A stretch of 64,000 nt of DNA from contig JBDTXN010000001.1 of the NCBI GenBank assembly GCA_040006175.1, positions 1-64,000 on the forward strand, in the 5' to 3' direction. The translations under genes were made by a program, and so were the position numbers. Position 1 is the first letter of the stretch. Every line of letters starts with the position of its first letter. The notes beneath the pieces are model-generated. The model did no database searches, was not told the origin of the DNA, and saw only the letters and a program-made list of their open reading frames with translations. Below, piece after piece: positions 25,757 to 35,066 of the stretch. The DNA comes from FEN-1250 sp040006175 (GTDB taxonomy: Bacteria; Gemmatimonadota; Gemmatimonadetes; Gemmatimonadales; Gemmatimonadaceae).

Positions 25757-27196
25757 ATGTCCATACCTGCCACAGCTTTCCAGCGTCCTCTCACCGGACG
25801 CCATACCGCCACGGTACCCATCCAGGCTCCGGCTGAGCCCAAGCCGGACAAGTTGATGCGGGCCGTGTCGATGGTCCTTTTCACCTACGTCTGGCGGTTG
25901 CAGGACTCCTTCCCGATCCTTGGGAAGCTTCAACTGCCGGCGCTCGCAGTCTTCGCGGCGCTTCTGTATTACGGCTCGACGAAGCAGCCCGCGCGGCGCT
26001 TCAAGTTGATCAAGGGCCCGACGCTGAACCTCGTCATCGCGCTGATGATCATCATGACGATCGGCGTCCCTTTCAGCCTATGGGTAGGTCACAGCGCGAC
26101 GTTCGTGCTCAAAGGCATGCTCCCGAACGTGCTGTTCCTGGTACTCGTCGCCGCGAGTGTTCGTACCGTTCGCGATGTTGAGTGGTATGCGCTCGTCAAT
26201 CTCTACGGCGCGCTCGTCTACACGACGGTCATCAGTCTCTTCTTTCGCGTGGGCTACGATGGACGCCTGGGCGGACTGATCTTCTACGACGCCAACGATT
26301 TCGCGCTCGTGCTGGTCTGCACGATTCCCTTTGCCATCTACTTCCTGGGTAAAGGACAAAAGCGATCGCACCGGATTGCCGCCCTCTTCACGCTGGTGAT
26401 GGTTCTCACCGCGATGGTGAAAAGTGGATCGCGCGGCGGATTCATCGGGCTCATCGGCGTAATGCTCTACGTGTTACTCCGCTACCGCGCGATTCCGAGC
26501 AAGGTGCGGCTCGCGGTCACGGTGGCTGGCGTCGCGCTCTTTTTCGGTTTCGCCAGCGACAAGTACTGGACGTCGATGGGAACGATTCTCCATCCGGAGA
26601 GCGACTACAACTACAACGACGACGTCGGCCGCGTCGAGGTGTGGAAGCGCGGGGTGGGATACATGATCCACAATCCGATCGTCGGAGTGGGCGTGGGCGC
26701 GTATCCGACGGCTGAGGGCGGATCGAGTCTCGCACGGGCGCTCGCGGCGCAGGGAAGGGGCTTCAAGTGGTCGGTTGCACACAACTCCTTTCTCGAGACG
26801 GGGGCGGAGCTCGGGATTCCCGGTGCGCTCGTGTTCATCGCGATGCTCGTGGTCACGGGCTACGGTCTCGCGCGCATCTCGCCTCGCGGCAAATGGGCGC
26901 CATGGATCTCGCGTCGCGAGATGGCGCTTGCGCAAATGCTGATTGGCGCGATCGTCGGCTTCTCCGTGGCCGGCTTCTTCGTGTCCGCCGAATACTTCGG
27001 GTATCTCTACTTCATCCTGGGCCTCGGGATCGGGCTGATGAAGTTGATTCAGCTGCGCGCTGGTGCGTTCCCCGCCGTGCGCCCGCAGATCAACGTGCGA
27101 CTCGCGAGCCGGACTCCGGCGCCGACCGATGCGGACCTCGGCTGGATACACAGCTCGATCGAAACGTCGCTGCGCGGCGCGCCTCCGAAGCGCTGA
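25757..27196 (+). CDS. O-antigen ligase / polymerase family membrane protein
   Basis: Polytopic membrane protein of 479 residues in the Wzy/WaaL (O-antigen ligase) family, expected to polymerise or ligate repeat units in the periplasm. It has 10 or more hydrophobic segments and the family's large periplasmic loop, seen as RVEVWKRGVGYMIHNPIVGV then SVAHNSFLETGAELGIPGAL, where the H-N-S and E-x-G patterns are typical. The start at 25757 is likely, but the sigma54 site just upstream would leave almost no leader, so an ATG at 25856 cannot be excluded. First gene of a run of closely spaced genes to 30467. Confidence 0.85.
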   Translation: MSIPATAFQRPLTGRHTATVPIQAPAEPKPDKLMRAVSMVLFTYVWRLQDSFPILGKLQLPALAVFAALLYYGSTKQPARRFKLIKGPTLNLVIALMIIMTIGVPFSLWVGHSATFVLKGMLPNVLFLVLVAASVRTVRDVEWYALVNLYGALVYTTVISLFFRVGYDGRLGGLIFYDANDFALVLVCTIPFAIYFLGKGQKRSHRIAALFTLVMVLTAMVKSGSRGGFIGLIGVMLYVLLRYRAIPSKVRLAVTVAGVALFFGFASDKYWTSMGTILHPESDYNYNDDVGRVEVWKRGVGYMIHNPIVGVGVGAYPTAEGGSSLARALAAQGRGFKWSVAHNSFLETGAELGIPGALVFIAMLVVTGYGLARISPRGKWAPWISRREMALAQMLIGAIVGFSVAGFFVSAEYFGYLYFILGLGIGLMKLIQLRAGAFPAVRPQINVRLASRTPAPTDADLGWIHSSIETSLRGAPPKR

Positions 27197-27219
27197 CGTT
27201 CGCACCGTCCGCGCACGTC

Positions 27220-28140
27220 ATGGACTTTCGTCGGCATCTCAAGAGCACGATCGAGCACGGAGCGCTGTGGAGCGGGATTCCGGGCGCGATGCGCCGGCGG
27301 CGCGGCGGCGACGTGCTCATTCTGGCGTATCACAATATCGTGCCGGACAATGCGCAGGTAGCGGGCGATGGCTCGCTGCACCTGTCGCAGCGAAAGTTCG
27401 CCGAGCAGCTCGATACGCTCGTTCGAACGCACGACGTCGTTCCGCTTGCGACTGCGCTCGCCGGCCATTCCGGGCGGCGACCCGCGGTGGTGCTGACGTT
27501 CGATGACGCGTACGAGGGCGCAGTGAACGCCGGCATTTCCGAGGTCACGCAGCGCGATCTTTCCGCGACGATTTTCGTAACACCATCGTTCCTGAACGGC
27601 CACGACTTCTGGTGGGATGCGCTCACGAAGCCGGGCACGAACGCGCTCGATCCCGCGCTGCGCCAGTGGGCGCTCCACGACTGCGCGGGTCGCGACGCCG
27701 AGGTTCGCGCGCGCGCGCCGCGTGAGCGCGACGCGACGATCACACGGGCGCCGGTTCACGCGCGATGTGCGCACGAGCACGATCTCGTTGCTGCTGCAGA
27801 ACAGCCTGGCATCACGCTCGGCTCGCACACGTGGAATCATCCGAATCTCGCGCGCCTCGACGACAGCTCGCTCGCTACCGAGCTCACACTGCCGCTCGCC
27901 TGGTTGCGTGAGCGGTTCACGAACGTGCTCCCGGTGATCTCGTACCCGTACGGTCTCTCGTCTCCCAAGGTGGAGAGTGCGTCCCGGGCGGCGGGATACT
28001 CCGCCGGGTTGATGATCGACGGCGGATGGCTCGCGGGTGGCGCGACGCAGAATGCGTTCGCAGTTCCGCGACTCGATGTTCCTTCCGGCATTTCCGCCGC
28101 CGGTTTCGAGCTGCGAACGGCCGGCGTACGTGTGCGATGA
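27220..28140 (+). CDS. Polysaccharide deacetylase family protein
   Basis: NodB-fold deacetylase of 306 residues. Motif 1 is VVLTFDDAYEGAVNAG with the catalytic and metal Asp, motif 2 is LGSHTWNHPNLARL with the two metal histidines, and a later ISYPYGLSSPKVE segment matches the family. The start is ATG 27220, 23 nt after the preceding stop. The stretch around residues 145-180 is unusually charged and family-unlike, although the frame stays open. No signal peptide is visible, so it may act on a cytosolic or lipid-linked precursor. Confidence 0.82.
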   Translation: MDFRRHLKSTIEHGALWSGIPGAMRRRRGGDVLILAYHNIVPDNAQVAGDGSLHLSQRKFAEQLDTLVRTHDVVPLATALAGHSGRRPAVVLTFDDAYEGAVNAGISEVTQRDLSATIFVTPSFLNGHDFWWDALTKPGTNALDPALRQWALHDCAGRDAEVRARAPRERDATITRAPVHARCAHEHDLVAAAEQPGITLGSHTWNHPNLARLDDSSLATELTLPLAWLRERFTNVLPVISYPYGLSSPKVESASRAAGYSAGLMIDGGWLAGGATQNAFAVPRLDVPSGISAAGFELRTAGVRVR

Positions 28141-28164
28141 TCCGCTCGCGATGATCGCTCGGCG

Positions 28165-29355
28165 ATGACCCGACGACGAGTTCTCGTCACGGATGGCACG
28201 CAGCGAAGCGCGCTCGCCGTCGTGCGCTCGCTCGGCCGCGCGGGACACACGGTGTTCGTCTGTGCTCCGCGCGTGCCGTCGCTGGCGGGATCGTCGAAGT
28301 TTTCCTTCGCCGAGGCTGGTGTGGCGAATGCGCTCGATGCGCCGGCGCAGGTCGTCAGCGACGTGTCGCATCTCATCGAGCGCTGGCGCATCGACACGCT
28401 GATTCCGATCACGGAACCATCGTTGCTCGCGCTTCTGCCCGAGCGCGAATCGCTCGGGGTGATCATCCCGTGGCCGGACGCGGATACCTTTCGCGCGATC
28501 TCCGACAAGCAGGCGCTGCTCGCCACCGCCGCTGGCCTGGGCATCGCGGTACCTCGGCAGATTGTGCTGAGTACGAAGGACGACGCGCAGGCGCTCGACC
28601 CGGCGACGCTCGACTATCCGCTGGTGCTCAAGCCGTCACGCTCGGTGGGCGAGCACGATGGGCAGCGCGTATCGCTCGGCGTTCGGCACGTGGCGAGCGC
28701 CGGCGCACTTGGTGCGGAGCTCGCCGCGCTCGGCGACGCGGCGTTTCCGCTGCTTCTCCAGCAACGCATCGTCGGTCCCGGCATCGGAATCTTTCTCCTC
28801 GTGTGGGACGGCACGCTGCTCGCGACCTTCGCGCACAGGCGACTTCGGGAGAAGCCGCCGTCGGGCGGCGTCAGCGTGTATTCCGAGAGCGTCACGGCCG
28901 ACGCCGAGCTTGTGGAGCGATCGCGCCTGCTGCTCGAGCGCATGCATTGGCGCGGCGTCGCGATGATCGAGTACAAGCGGGAGGCGAGCACGGGAACCGC
29001 GTATCTCATGGAAGTGAACGGCCGCTTCTGGGGATCGCTGCAGCTCGCGATCGACTCAGGCGTCGATTTTCCAGCGCTGCTGGTAGCGGCAGCGACGGGC
29101 GAGGCGACGCCCGGGACCGTCGACTATCGTGTGGGGTCACGCAGCCGCTGGTTATGGGGCGACGTCGATCACCTGCTCGCGCGATGGCGTCACGATGCGT
29201 CCTCGCTGGCACTGCCCGCGGGCGCGCCGTCGCGATGGCGGGCGACGCTGGATTTCTTCACGTTCTGGCATCCACACGACCGCAATGAGGTCTTCCGCCT
29301 GAAAGATCCGCGCCCCTTCTTCCGCGAGACGATCGAATGGCTGCACCGGCGATGA
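28165..29355 (+). CDS. ATP-grasp domain protein
   Basis: Cytosolic ATP-grasp enzyme of 396 residues, a family that joins a carboxylate to an amine or thiol through an acyl-phosphate. The pre-ATP-grasp Rossmann part has VLVTDGTQRSALAVVRSLG; the ATP-binding part has YPLVLKPSRSVGE, the hinge LLLQQRIVGPGIGIFLL, and the metal site YLMEVNGRFWGSLQLA. Similar proteins occur in polysaccharide loci and may attach amino acids to sugars. Its TGA overlaps the ATG of the glycosyltransferase (ATGA). The substrate is unknown. Confidence 0.83.
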   Translation: MTRRRVLVTDGTQRSALAVVRSLGRAGHTVFVCAPRVPSLAGSSKFSFAEAGVANALDAPAQVVSDVSHLIERWRIDTLIPITEPSLLALLPERESLGVIIPWPDADTFRAISDKQALLATAAGLGIAVPRQIVLSTKDDAQALDPATLDYPLVLKPSRSVGEHDGQRVSLGVRHVASAGALGAELAALGDAAFPLLLQQRIVGPGIGIFLLVWDGTLLATFAHRRLREKPPSGGVSVYSESVTADAELVERSRLLLERMHWRGVAMIEYKREASTGTAYLMEVNGRFWGSLQLAIDSGVDFPALLVAAATGEATPGTVDYRVGSRSRWLWGDVDHLLARWRHDASSLALPAGAPSRWRATLDFFTFWHPHDRNEVFRLKDPRPFFRETIEWLHRR

Positions 29356-30467
29356 GTGCGCGCGGCGCCGAGCCACTCCGCATCGCACTGATGATCGAGT
29401 GCGACGGTCCCGGCGGCGCGGAGCTCATGATCCTCGAGCTCGCGAAAGAGCTGCGCGAAAGGGGACATGTCGTGCTCCCGGTAGGGCTGGCGGCGGGCAC
29501 GGGATGGCTGGGCGCGCGCTTTGTCGCCGCGGGGTTCGAGCCCGCGAGCTTCGATCTGCGCCGGCCCATCGATCTCGAGGCGGTTCGCGCACTCACGACG
29601 ATTCTGCGCGACTTTCGCGCGGATGTGGTGCACAGTCACGAGTTCACGATGGCGATCTACGGTGCGGCCGCAGCGAGGCGGGCGCACGCGCGCCACGTGA
29701 TCACGATGCACGGCGGCCTGTATTACGCGACCGCGTGGAGGCGACGCGCGGCACTGCGCTGGGCAATGCAACGCAGTGCGGCCCTCGTCGGAGTTTCGGA
29801 CGCTACTGCGGGCGCGCTCCGCCAGAACCTCGGCATCAGTGGATCGAAGGTCCACGTCGTGCCCAACGGAATCCCGCTGCGCACGGGCGTTCGCGCAAAG
29901 CTCCGCCGCGAGCTCGCGCTCGCTCCGGGCGAGCTGCTCATCGTCTCGGTGGGAAATCTGTACGCGGTGAAGGGCCACGCGGTGCTCATCGACGCAATGA
30001 GCACGTTGCGTGATCTCGAGGGATGGCGCGTGGTCATCGCTGGTCGCGGTGAGGAGGAGCCGCGGCTCCGCGCGCAGGCAGCAGCCGCCGGAATAGGCGA
30101 TCGCGTTCATCTCCTCGGCTTCCGCGACGATGTGGCGGACATTCTCGCCGCCGGCGACATCTTCACGATGCCGTCGCTCTCCGAGGGGCTGCCTCTCGCA
30201 CTGGTCGAGGGAATGTCCTTCGGACTGCCCGTAGTGGTGACCCGCGTGGGCGGAGTGCCCGAGGTGGTGACAGATGGTGTGGAGGGCTTGCTCGTGCCTC
30301 CCTCGGATCCGGCCGCGCTCGCGAACGCGCTGCGAGCGCTGCTACAGGATGCTCCCCGCCGCCAGCACATGGGCGCCGCCGCGCGCACTCGCGCAGTGCG
30401 CGACTATGCGCTTTCGACGATGGCCGATCGCTACGAGCGGCTCTATCGCGGCGAGGCGGCGGGATGA
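29352..30467 (+). CDS. Glycosyltransferase family 4
   Basis: GT-B glycosyltransferase of 371 residues using a nucleotide-sugar donor at the cytosolic face. The N-terminal half shows DGPGGAELMILELAKELRER and DVVHSHEFTMAIYG; the C-terminal half shows VHVVPNGIPLRTG, VSVGNLYAVKGH and the E-x7-E donor motif in SLSEGLPLALVEGMSFG. The ATG at 29352 overlaps the ATP-grasp stop codon. It ends the plus-strand run that starts at 25757. Donor and acceptor are unknown. Confidence 0.92.
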   Translation: MSARGAEPLRIALMIECDGPGGAELMILELAKELRERGHVVLPVGLAAGTGWLGARFVAAGFEPASFDLRRPIDLEAVRALTTILRDFRADVVHSHEFTMAIYGAAAARRAHARHVITMHGGLYYATAWRRRAALRWAMQRSAALVGVSDATAGALRQNLGISGSKVHVVPNGIPLRTGVRAKLRRELALAPGELLIVSVGNLYAVKGHAVLIDAMSTLRDLEGWRVVIAGRGEEEPRLRAQAAAAGIGDRVHLLGFRDDVADILAAGDIFTMPSLSEGLPLALVEGMSFGLPVVVTRVGGVPEVVTDGVEGLLVPPSDPAALANALRALLQDAPRRQHMGAAARTRAVRDYALSTMADRYERLYRGEAAG

Positions 30468-30521
30468 CTGCCAACTCCTCTAAACAGAAAAAACGTGAGA
30501 AGCGTTGAAATGCGACAGGCC

Positions 30522-30673
30522 TACACGGATCAAACCAATTGGAATCGAATCGAACCCGGCGAATGCGAGTTGATACTTGCTGTTTCCTAGGAAAGGAAAC
30601 GAGACCGGGACCGTGCGCGACGAGAGTTCGTGTCGACGGGTTCGATGGTTTGCTGATTGGTTCGATCCGTGTA
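30522..30673. mobile_element. MITE-like element with 18-bp terminal inverted repeats in a gene-free gap
   Basis: The 355-base gap between two convergent glycosyltransferase genes (30468-30822) has visibly lower GC than its surroundings. It holds TACACGGATCAAACCAAT at 30522-30539 and its inverse ATTGGTTCGATCCGTGTA at 30656-30673, 17 of 18 matching. A second inverted pair lies inside (ATCGAACCCG 30549-30558, CGGGTTCGAT 30637-30646), plus a small hairpin GTTTCC/GGAAAC. Both ends read TA, compatible with a TA target duplication as left by IS630/mariner-type elements. No coding frame is credible. It could instead be a structured RNA or a bidirectional terminator. Confidence 0.5.
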
Positions 30674-30822
30674 CGATCGGTTATCCACTCCCTCCGCAGC
30701 CGAGGCGATGACGCGCTCTCGCGACGCCAGATTCGATTCGTCGGTTTTGCTTTTCCAATTCGTGTCGAATCAGTCGTACATGCTCGCTCCCAACGCACCA
30801 CTCCACGTGCCGCCACGCATCA

Positions 30823-32256
30823 CTACTTGCGCCCCGGCACCAGCTTCTCGATCGCGTCGAGCAGAATGCGCGCCTGTCCGGCGCGGCTGAAACGGTCGTC
30901 CTGCGCGACGCGCTGGGGGCGCACGCCCGCGTGGTGATCGTGGTAGCGTCTCGTGATCGCCGCCGCCATTGCGTCGACCTGTGGCACCACGACATCGGCG
31001 GTCGTGCCCTCGAGAACCTGCGCGATCGCGCTACCGGGCTCCGCCAGCGCGAGTAGCCACGAGTCGAATCGCACGTACTCGAACACCTTCGCCGGGAGCG
31101 CGAGGAGGTTGCTCCCGTGGAAGATCACGAGCATCGTCGCCCCCGCCAGAAATTCCAGCGCCTCGCGATGTGGGCGCGGCGGCTCGACGCTCACATAGTC
31201 GGCAATCCCCGCCTGCGCGGCCATTCCGAGCAGCGGCACGCGGTGCTCGTCTGCGAAGCGGCCGAGGATGTCGATGCCGAACTGCGCGGGCTCGAGCTTC
31301 TCGCTCGCGATGACCTTCGCCGCCGCGCGAAAGAGCGTCTGGGGATCGCGATCCAGATAGATCGTGCCCGCGTAGCGAATGACGAATCGCTCGTTGTCGC
31401 GGTGCGGCGGGAGCGGATCATCGTCGGAGCCGTTCATCACCGTGATCGTCTTGGTGCTCGCGTCCGGGTGCAGCGAGACAAGCGCCGCGCGCGCCGGCGG
31501 CGTGTTCGCGACCACGAGCGATGCCTGCTCGATGCACGCGCGCTCGAAGCGCTCCGCATGACGGTACCAGATTGGACTCGCTACACTCTCGCGTAACCAC
31601 GGCTGCAGGCTCCATGGGTCGCGCATGTCCATCACGAACGGCAGCCCCGTCGCCACGGAGACGAGCCGACCCGCGTCATGGCTGGTGTGCGGCGGCGCGG
31701 AGGTGATCACCGCCTCGTGCACCTCCCGCACGATGATCTCCCGCGCGAGCGCCGCCGAACGGCGCGCCCATCGCTCGCCGTGCATGAGCTCGACCCAGGC
31801 CCAATAGGTGCGCAGCACCTGGCGAGGCGTGCGAATGCTCGTCGGGATCTCGTCCCGCTCGAGCGACTCCGGCCTCCCCTTGTTCTCGCGCGGCTCGGCA
31901 TTCGCGCTCGCGAGCACCACGCTCGGATCGAGGCGTTTGTTCGGCAACACCGTGCGATACGCACGCCACAACAGGTGCTCGACGTGCTCGAATGGCAGCA
32001 CGGGATCCGGCACTCCGTACACGCACACGCCGGCAGGGAGCGAGTCGAGTGCCGATCCGATTTTTCCGCTGGGGGCGCACGTGATCACATCGAGTCCCCA
32101 ACCACGGTCCGTGACCGTCCTCGCGAGCTTCTCCCATCTGCGCGCACCGATGGTCGTATCGGGCGGGAAATGGTAGCTGATGAGAAGGAGGCGGCGCGCG
32201 CGCTGCGCATCGGTTCCGTCCTTCTTCCAGAATGGCATCGCTCCGCTCGCGCTCAC
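30823..32256 (-). CDS. Glycosyltransferase (GT-B fold)
   Basis: GT-B glycosyltransferase of 477 residues. The N-terminus has LLLISYHFPPDTTIGARRWE, typical of family 4 enzymes that start with a Rossmann strand and a YxFPP loop; ITSAPPHTSHDAG and FVMDMRDPWSLQPW follow; the C-terminal domain has FVIRYAGTIYLDRDPQTLFRA and LPAKVFEYVRFD. The GTG at 32256 overlaps the flippase stop (GTGA) and fits the coupling seen elsewhere in this locus; an ATG at 32238 is the alternative. The family E-x7-E motif is not obvious, and the donor is unknown. Confidence 0.83.
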   Translation of the reverse strand: MSASGAMPFWKKDGTDAQRARRLLLISYHFPPDTTIGARRWEKLARTVTDRGWGLDVITCAPSGKIGSALDSLPAGVCVYGVPDPVLPFEHVEHLLWRAYRTVLPNKRLDPSVVLASANAEPRENKGRPESLERDEIPTSIRTPRQVLRTYWAWVELMHGERWARRSAALAREIIVREVHEAVITSAPPHTSHDAGRLVSVATGLPFVMDMRDPWSLQPWLRESVASPIWYRHAERFERACIEQASLVVANTPPARAALVSLHPDASTKTITVMNGSDDDPLPPHRDNERFVIRYAGTIYLDRDPQTLFRAAAKVIASEKLEPAQFGIDILGRFADEHRVPLLGMAAQAGIADYVSVEPPRPHREALEFLAGATMLVIFHGSNLLALPAKVFEYVRFDSWLLALAEPGSAIAQVLEGTTADVVVPQVDAMAAAITRRYHDHHAGVRPQRVAQDDRFSRAGQARILLDAIEKLVPGRK

Positions 32257-33674
32257 AGCGCGTGCTCCCGCACGATGGAAACGAACGCGCGGGCGCGCGC
32301 GCGATGTCTCCATGCGATCATTCCGCCGTATACCGCCACGCCCGTTACTACCTCAATCGCCAATCGCATCACCGGAGCCATCGTTTGCGGAAGCACGACC
32401 AGCATGCTGCCAACCGCCAATGCCATGATCGCCGTGGAGCTCACCGCAGGCCAGAGTGTCGCGAAATATCTGCCCGGGGACATCTCGAGCACTCGGAACG
32501 CCAGCCGGTACTGCGGCGCGACGACGATCGGGTACGCGACGATCCAGACACAAGCAACTCCACCAACGCCCCATCGCGTGCCCACGACGAACAGCAAGGG
32601 CATGACGCACGCCGCGATCACCGAGTACCACATGCTCTGCCGGGAGTGCCCGGTGTAGATGAGAACCTGTGGCGTGACGGTGTCGATCGAGCGGATGCCG
32701 CCATAAACCGCAAGGAGCCGAAGCGGGACGATCGCGCCGGTCCACTGAGCGCCGAGCACCACGGGCACGAACTCACCCGCGATCAGCGCGAGCCCCGCCG
32801 CCGCCGGCAGCGTAATGAACGCGAGCCCCTCGACCACACCAAGGAAGTAGCGGCGAAGCGCCACGATGTCATGCTGCACCGCTGAGAAGACTCCGGGCGT
32901 GACGCTCGACACGAGTGAGCTGATGCGCTCCACAGGCATCGTCGCGATCTCCCACCCCAGCGTGTACGCTCCGAGCGCCTGCTTGCCGAGCACGCGCCCA
33001 ACCACTGCGAAGTCCGCGGTGTTGTAGGTGTACCACGCGAGGCGCCCCACCACGATGTGCCAGCCTACGTGCAGCGCGCCGCCGATAGTGTCGAAAGATG
33101 AGGGCCACGCCAGCCGGTGCGGCCGCCACCAGAGCGACAACAGCGCGCCGCACGCACTGCCCACGAGGCTCCCGAGCACTAGCGCCATGTACCGGAATCC
33201 GCCGATCGCGAAGCCGAGCATCGTGATCATCTGCGCCAGATTCGTGAGCCCATCGATCATGGCGAGCCGGGGATACGCGAGCTCGCGCGCGAGCAGCGAG
33301 CGCGGAAGCACTCCGATCGATCCGAACACGAAGTTGATGCTCAGGAGTGCGATGATCGTCGCGACCGCGGGCTCTCCGTAGAATCGCGCGATGATCGGCG
33401 CGATCGCGACCGAGAGGCCGGCGATGGCGAGGCCCACCAGCACGCTGAAGCCGCCGATGCGCGCGATCTGCTCTTCGGTGAGCTCGCGATGCCGCAGAAT
33501 CGCCGCGGTGAGCCCGAACTCGTTGACCAGCGTCACGAGGCCGAGGTAGACGGCGGCCATTCCCATCAGCCCGTAGTCCGAGGGGGACAGGATGCGCGCG
33601 ACGATGAGGGTGGCTGCCCAGCTGAGGATTTGGGTCGCCCACTTCGTTCCTCCCGTCCATGCGATGCCCGACAC
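32253..33674 (-). CDS. Wzx-type lipopolysaccharide flippase (MOP superfamily)
   Basis: Polytopic membrane protein of about 473 residues that should flip lipid-linked polysaccharide repeat units across the inner membrane. It opens with SGIAWTGGTKWATQILSW and has about 12-14 helices, with family phrases ILSPSDYGLMGMAAVYLGL and LGWEIATMPVERISSLVSS. The GTG at 33674 is used, but the frame stays open upstream through KTNSQQLDKSLV, which resembles the normal N-terminus of these flippases; there only a CTG near 33737 could serve as start. It is coupled to the downstream glycosyltransferase. Confidence 0.86.
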   Translation of the reverse strand: MSGIAWTGGTKWATQILSWAATLIVARILSPSDYGLMGMAAVYLGLVTLVNEFGLTAAILRHRELTEEQIARIGGFSVLVGLAIAGLSVAIAPIIARFYGEPAVATIIALLSINFVFGSIGVLPRSLLARELAYPRLAMIDGLTNLAQMITMLGFAIGGFRYMALVLGSLVGSACGALLSLWWRPHRLAWPSSFDTIGGALHVGWHIVVGRLAWYTYNTADFAVVGRVLGKQALGAYTLGWEIATMPVERISSLVSSVTPGVFSAVQHDIVALRRYFLGVVEGLAFITLPAAAGLALIAGEFVPVVLGAQWTGAIVPLRLLAVYGGIRSIDTVTPQVLIYTGHSRQSMWYSVIAACVMPLLFVVGTRWGVGGVACVWIVAYPIVVAPQYRLAFRVLEMSPGRYFATLWPAVSSTAIMALAVGSMLVVLPQTMAPVMRLAIEVVTGVAVYGGMIAWRHRARARAFVSIVREHAL

Positions 33675-33807
33675 CAGCGATTTGTCGAGCTGCTGGCTGT
33701 TCGTCTTCGGCGGCGGAAGGGTTACGGTATCGTCGGCGATCGTCAGCTCGGCTCTGATGCGTCAATAAACAGCGCCAAAGCAGTGACGCCCGGCGCGCGG
33801 TGACATC

Positions 33808-33813
33808 ATTATA
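33808..33813 (-). promoter_or_regulatory. Perfect TATAAT -10 upstream of the flippase gene
   Basis: Minus-strand TATAAT lies in the divergent gap between the flippase and the GT4 gene at 33837. No convincing -35 is seen 16-18 nt upstream. If used, transcription would begin about 127 nt before the GTG. Confidence 0.35.
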
Positions 33814-33836
33814 TCGCGCGACATCGAGCATTAGCC

Positions 33837-35066
33837 ATGCCGACTGGCGCACGTAATTCAGGCTCGATCGCGGCAGCGCACGCGGCACCCTCATTGCTCA
33901 GACGAGCGACGACTCCCTGCACCTATATCGCACTGACTTCCTCGCTCACTATTCTGCACCTGCTCGCCCCCGCTCCGGTTGGGGGACTCGAGACCGTCGT
34001 GTCGACACTTGCGGCTGCGCAACGGCAGGCGGGCCACGCCGTAATCGTCGCACCGACGCTGTCGGCACCAGGTGACGGGTGGAATTTCGCCGCCAGGATG
34101 GAGCACACCGGCGTGGAGCTGGTGCCGCTGCTGGTCTCGCGGCGCGGCTACCTTCGGGAGCGTACGCTGATCCGTGATCTCTGCCGCACGCGAGGCGTAA
34201 GCGTTGTGCACACACATGGTTACAGGTCCGACATCGTGGGCGGACATGCAGGGCACGAATGCGGGGTTCCGGTAGTAACCACCGTACACGGTTTTACCGG
34301 TGGCGGCTGGAAGAACCGAACGTACGAACGGCTCCAGCGCTTCGTCTTTCGTCGCTTCGACGCCGTCGTGGTGGTCTCCCAGCCGCAGGCCGACCTGCTT
34401 CGCTCAAGCGGCGTCCCCGCGGAGCGGCTCCGCATCGTCCCAAACGCGCTCGCCGCGCACCCGGCTCCCCTGAGTCGCGAAGATGCCCGTCGGGCGCTCA
34501 TCCTCCCCGCGGATGGGCTGATAGCCGGGTGGGTCGGACGCGTGAGCCGGGAGAAAGGGATCGACATTTTCATCGATGCCCTCGCTTCGATCGACGATCG
34601 CGTCATCCAGGCCGCAATCCTTGGTGACGGACCCGAGCGCAGCGCCGAAGCGGCGCGCGCGGAATCGATTGCACCCTCGCGCTTTCTCTGGCTGGGTGCC
34701 ATACCCGACGCGGCAAAATACTTCGCCGCTTTCGATCTCTTCGTCATGAGCTCGCGCACGGAGGGCTTGCCGATGGTGATCTTGGAGGCGATGGCAGCGG
34801 GCACGCCGATAGTCACCACGAACGTGGGCGGCATTCCCGCTCTCATCTCACCCGCCGAGGGCGTGCTCGTGGAGCCGGAAGATCCGACGGCGCTCGCCCA
34901 AGCCATGCGCGCGACGCTCGACGACCGGGTCGCCGCAAGCGCACGCGCTCAGGCCGCGCAGCGTCGCCAGCGCGCAGAGTTCGACGTCGCATCGTGGAGC
35001 GCGCGCTATGAGACCATCTACCGCGAGCTCATCGCGGCCCGGGCATCGAAGGCCCGGCACTCGTGA
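33837..35066 (+). CDS. Glycosyltransferase family 4
   Basis: GT-B glycosyltransferase of up to 409 residues. The core begins at LTILHLLAPAPVGGLETVVS; the preceding 40 residues look unlike the family, so the true start may be an internal TTG or CTG, but 33837 is the only ATG. Further features are VSVVHTHGYRSDIVGG, VTTVHGFTGGGWKNR, a donor-side GWVGRVSREKGIDIFIDAL, and the E-x7-E region SSRTEGLPMVILEAMAAGTP. Its stop overlaps the GTG of the GT2 gene (GTGA). Confidence 0.9.
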   Translation: MPTGARNSGSIAAAHAAPSLLRRATTPCTYIALTSSLTILHLLAPAPVGGLETVVSTLAAAQRQAGHAVIVAPTLSAPGDGWNFAARMEHTGVELVPLLVSRRGYLRERTLIRDLCRTRGVSVVHTHGYRSDIVGGHAGHECGVPVVTTVHGFTGGGWKNRTYERLQRFVFRRFDAVVVVSQPQADLLRSSGVPAERLRIVPNALAAHPAPLSREDARRALILPADGLIAGWVGRVSREKGIDIFIDALASIDDRVIQAAILGDGPERSAEAARAESIAPSRFLWLGAIPDAAKYFAAFDLFVMSSRTEGLPMVILEAMAAGTPIVTTNVGGIPALISPAEGVLVEPEDPTALAQAMRATLDDRVAASARAQAAQRRQRAEFDVASWSARYETIYRELIAARASKARHS

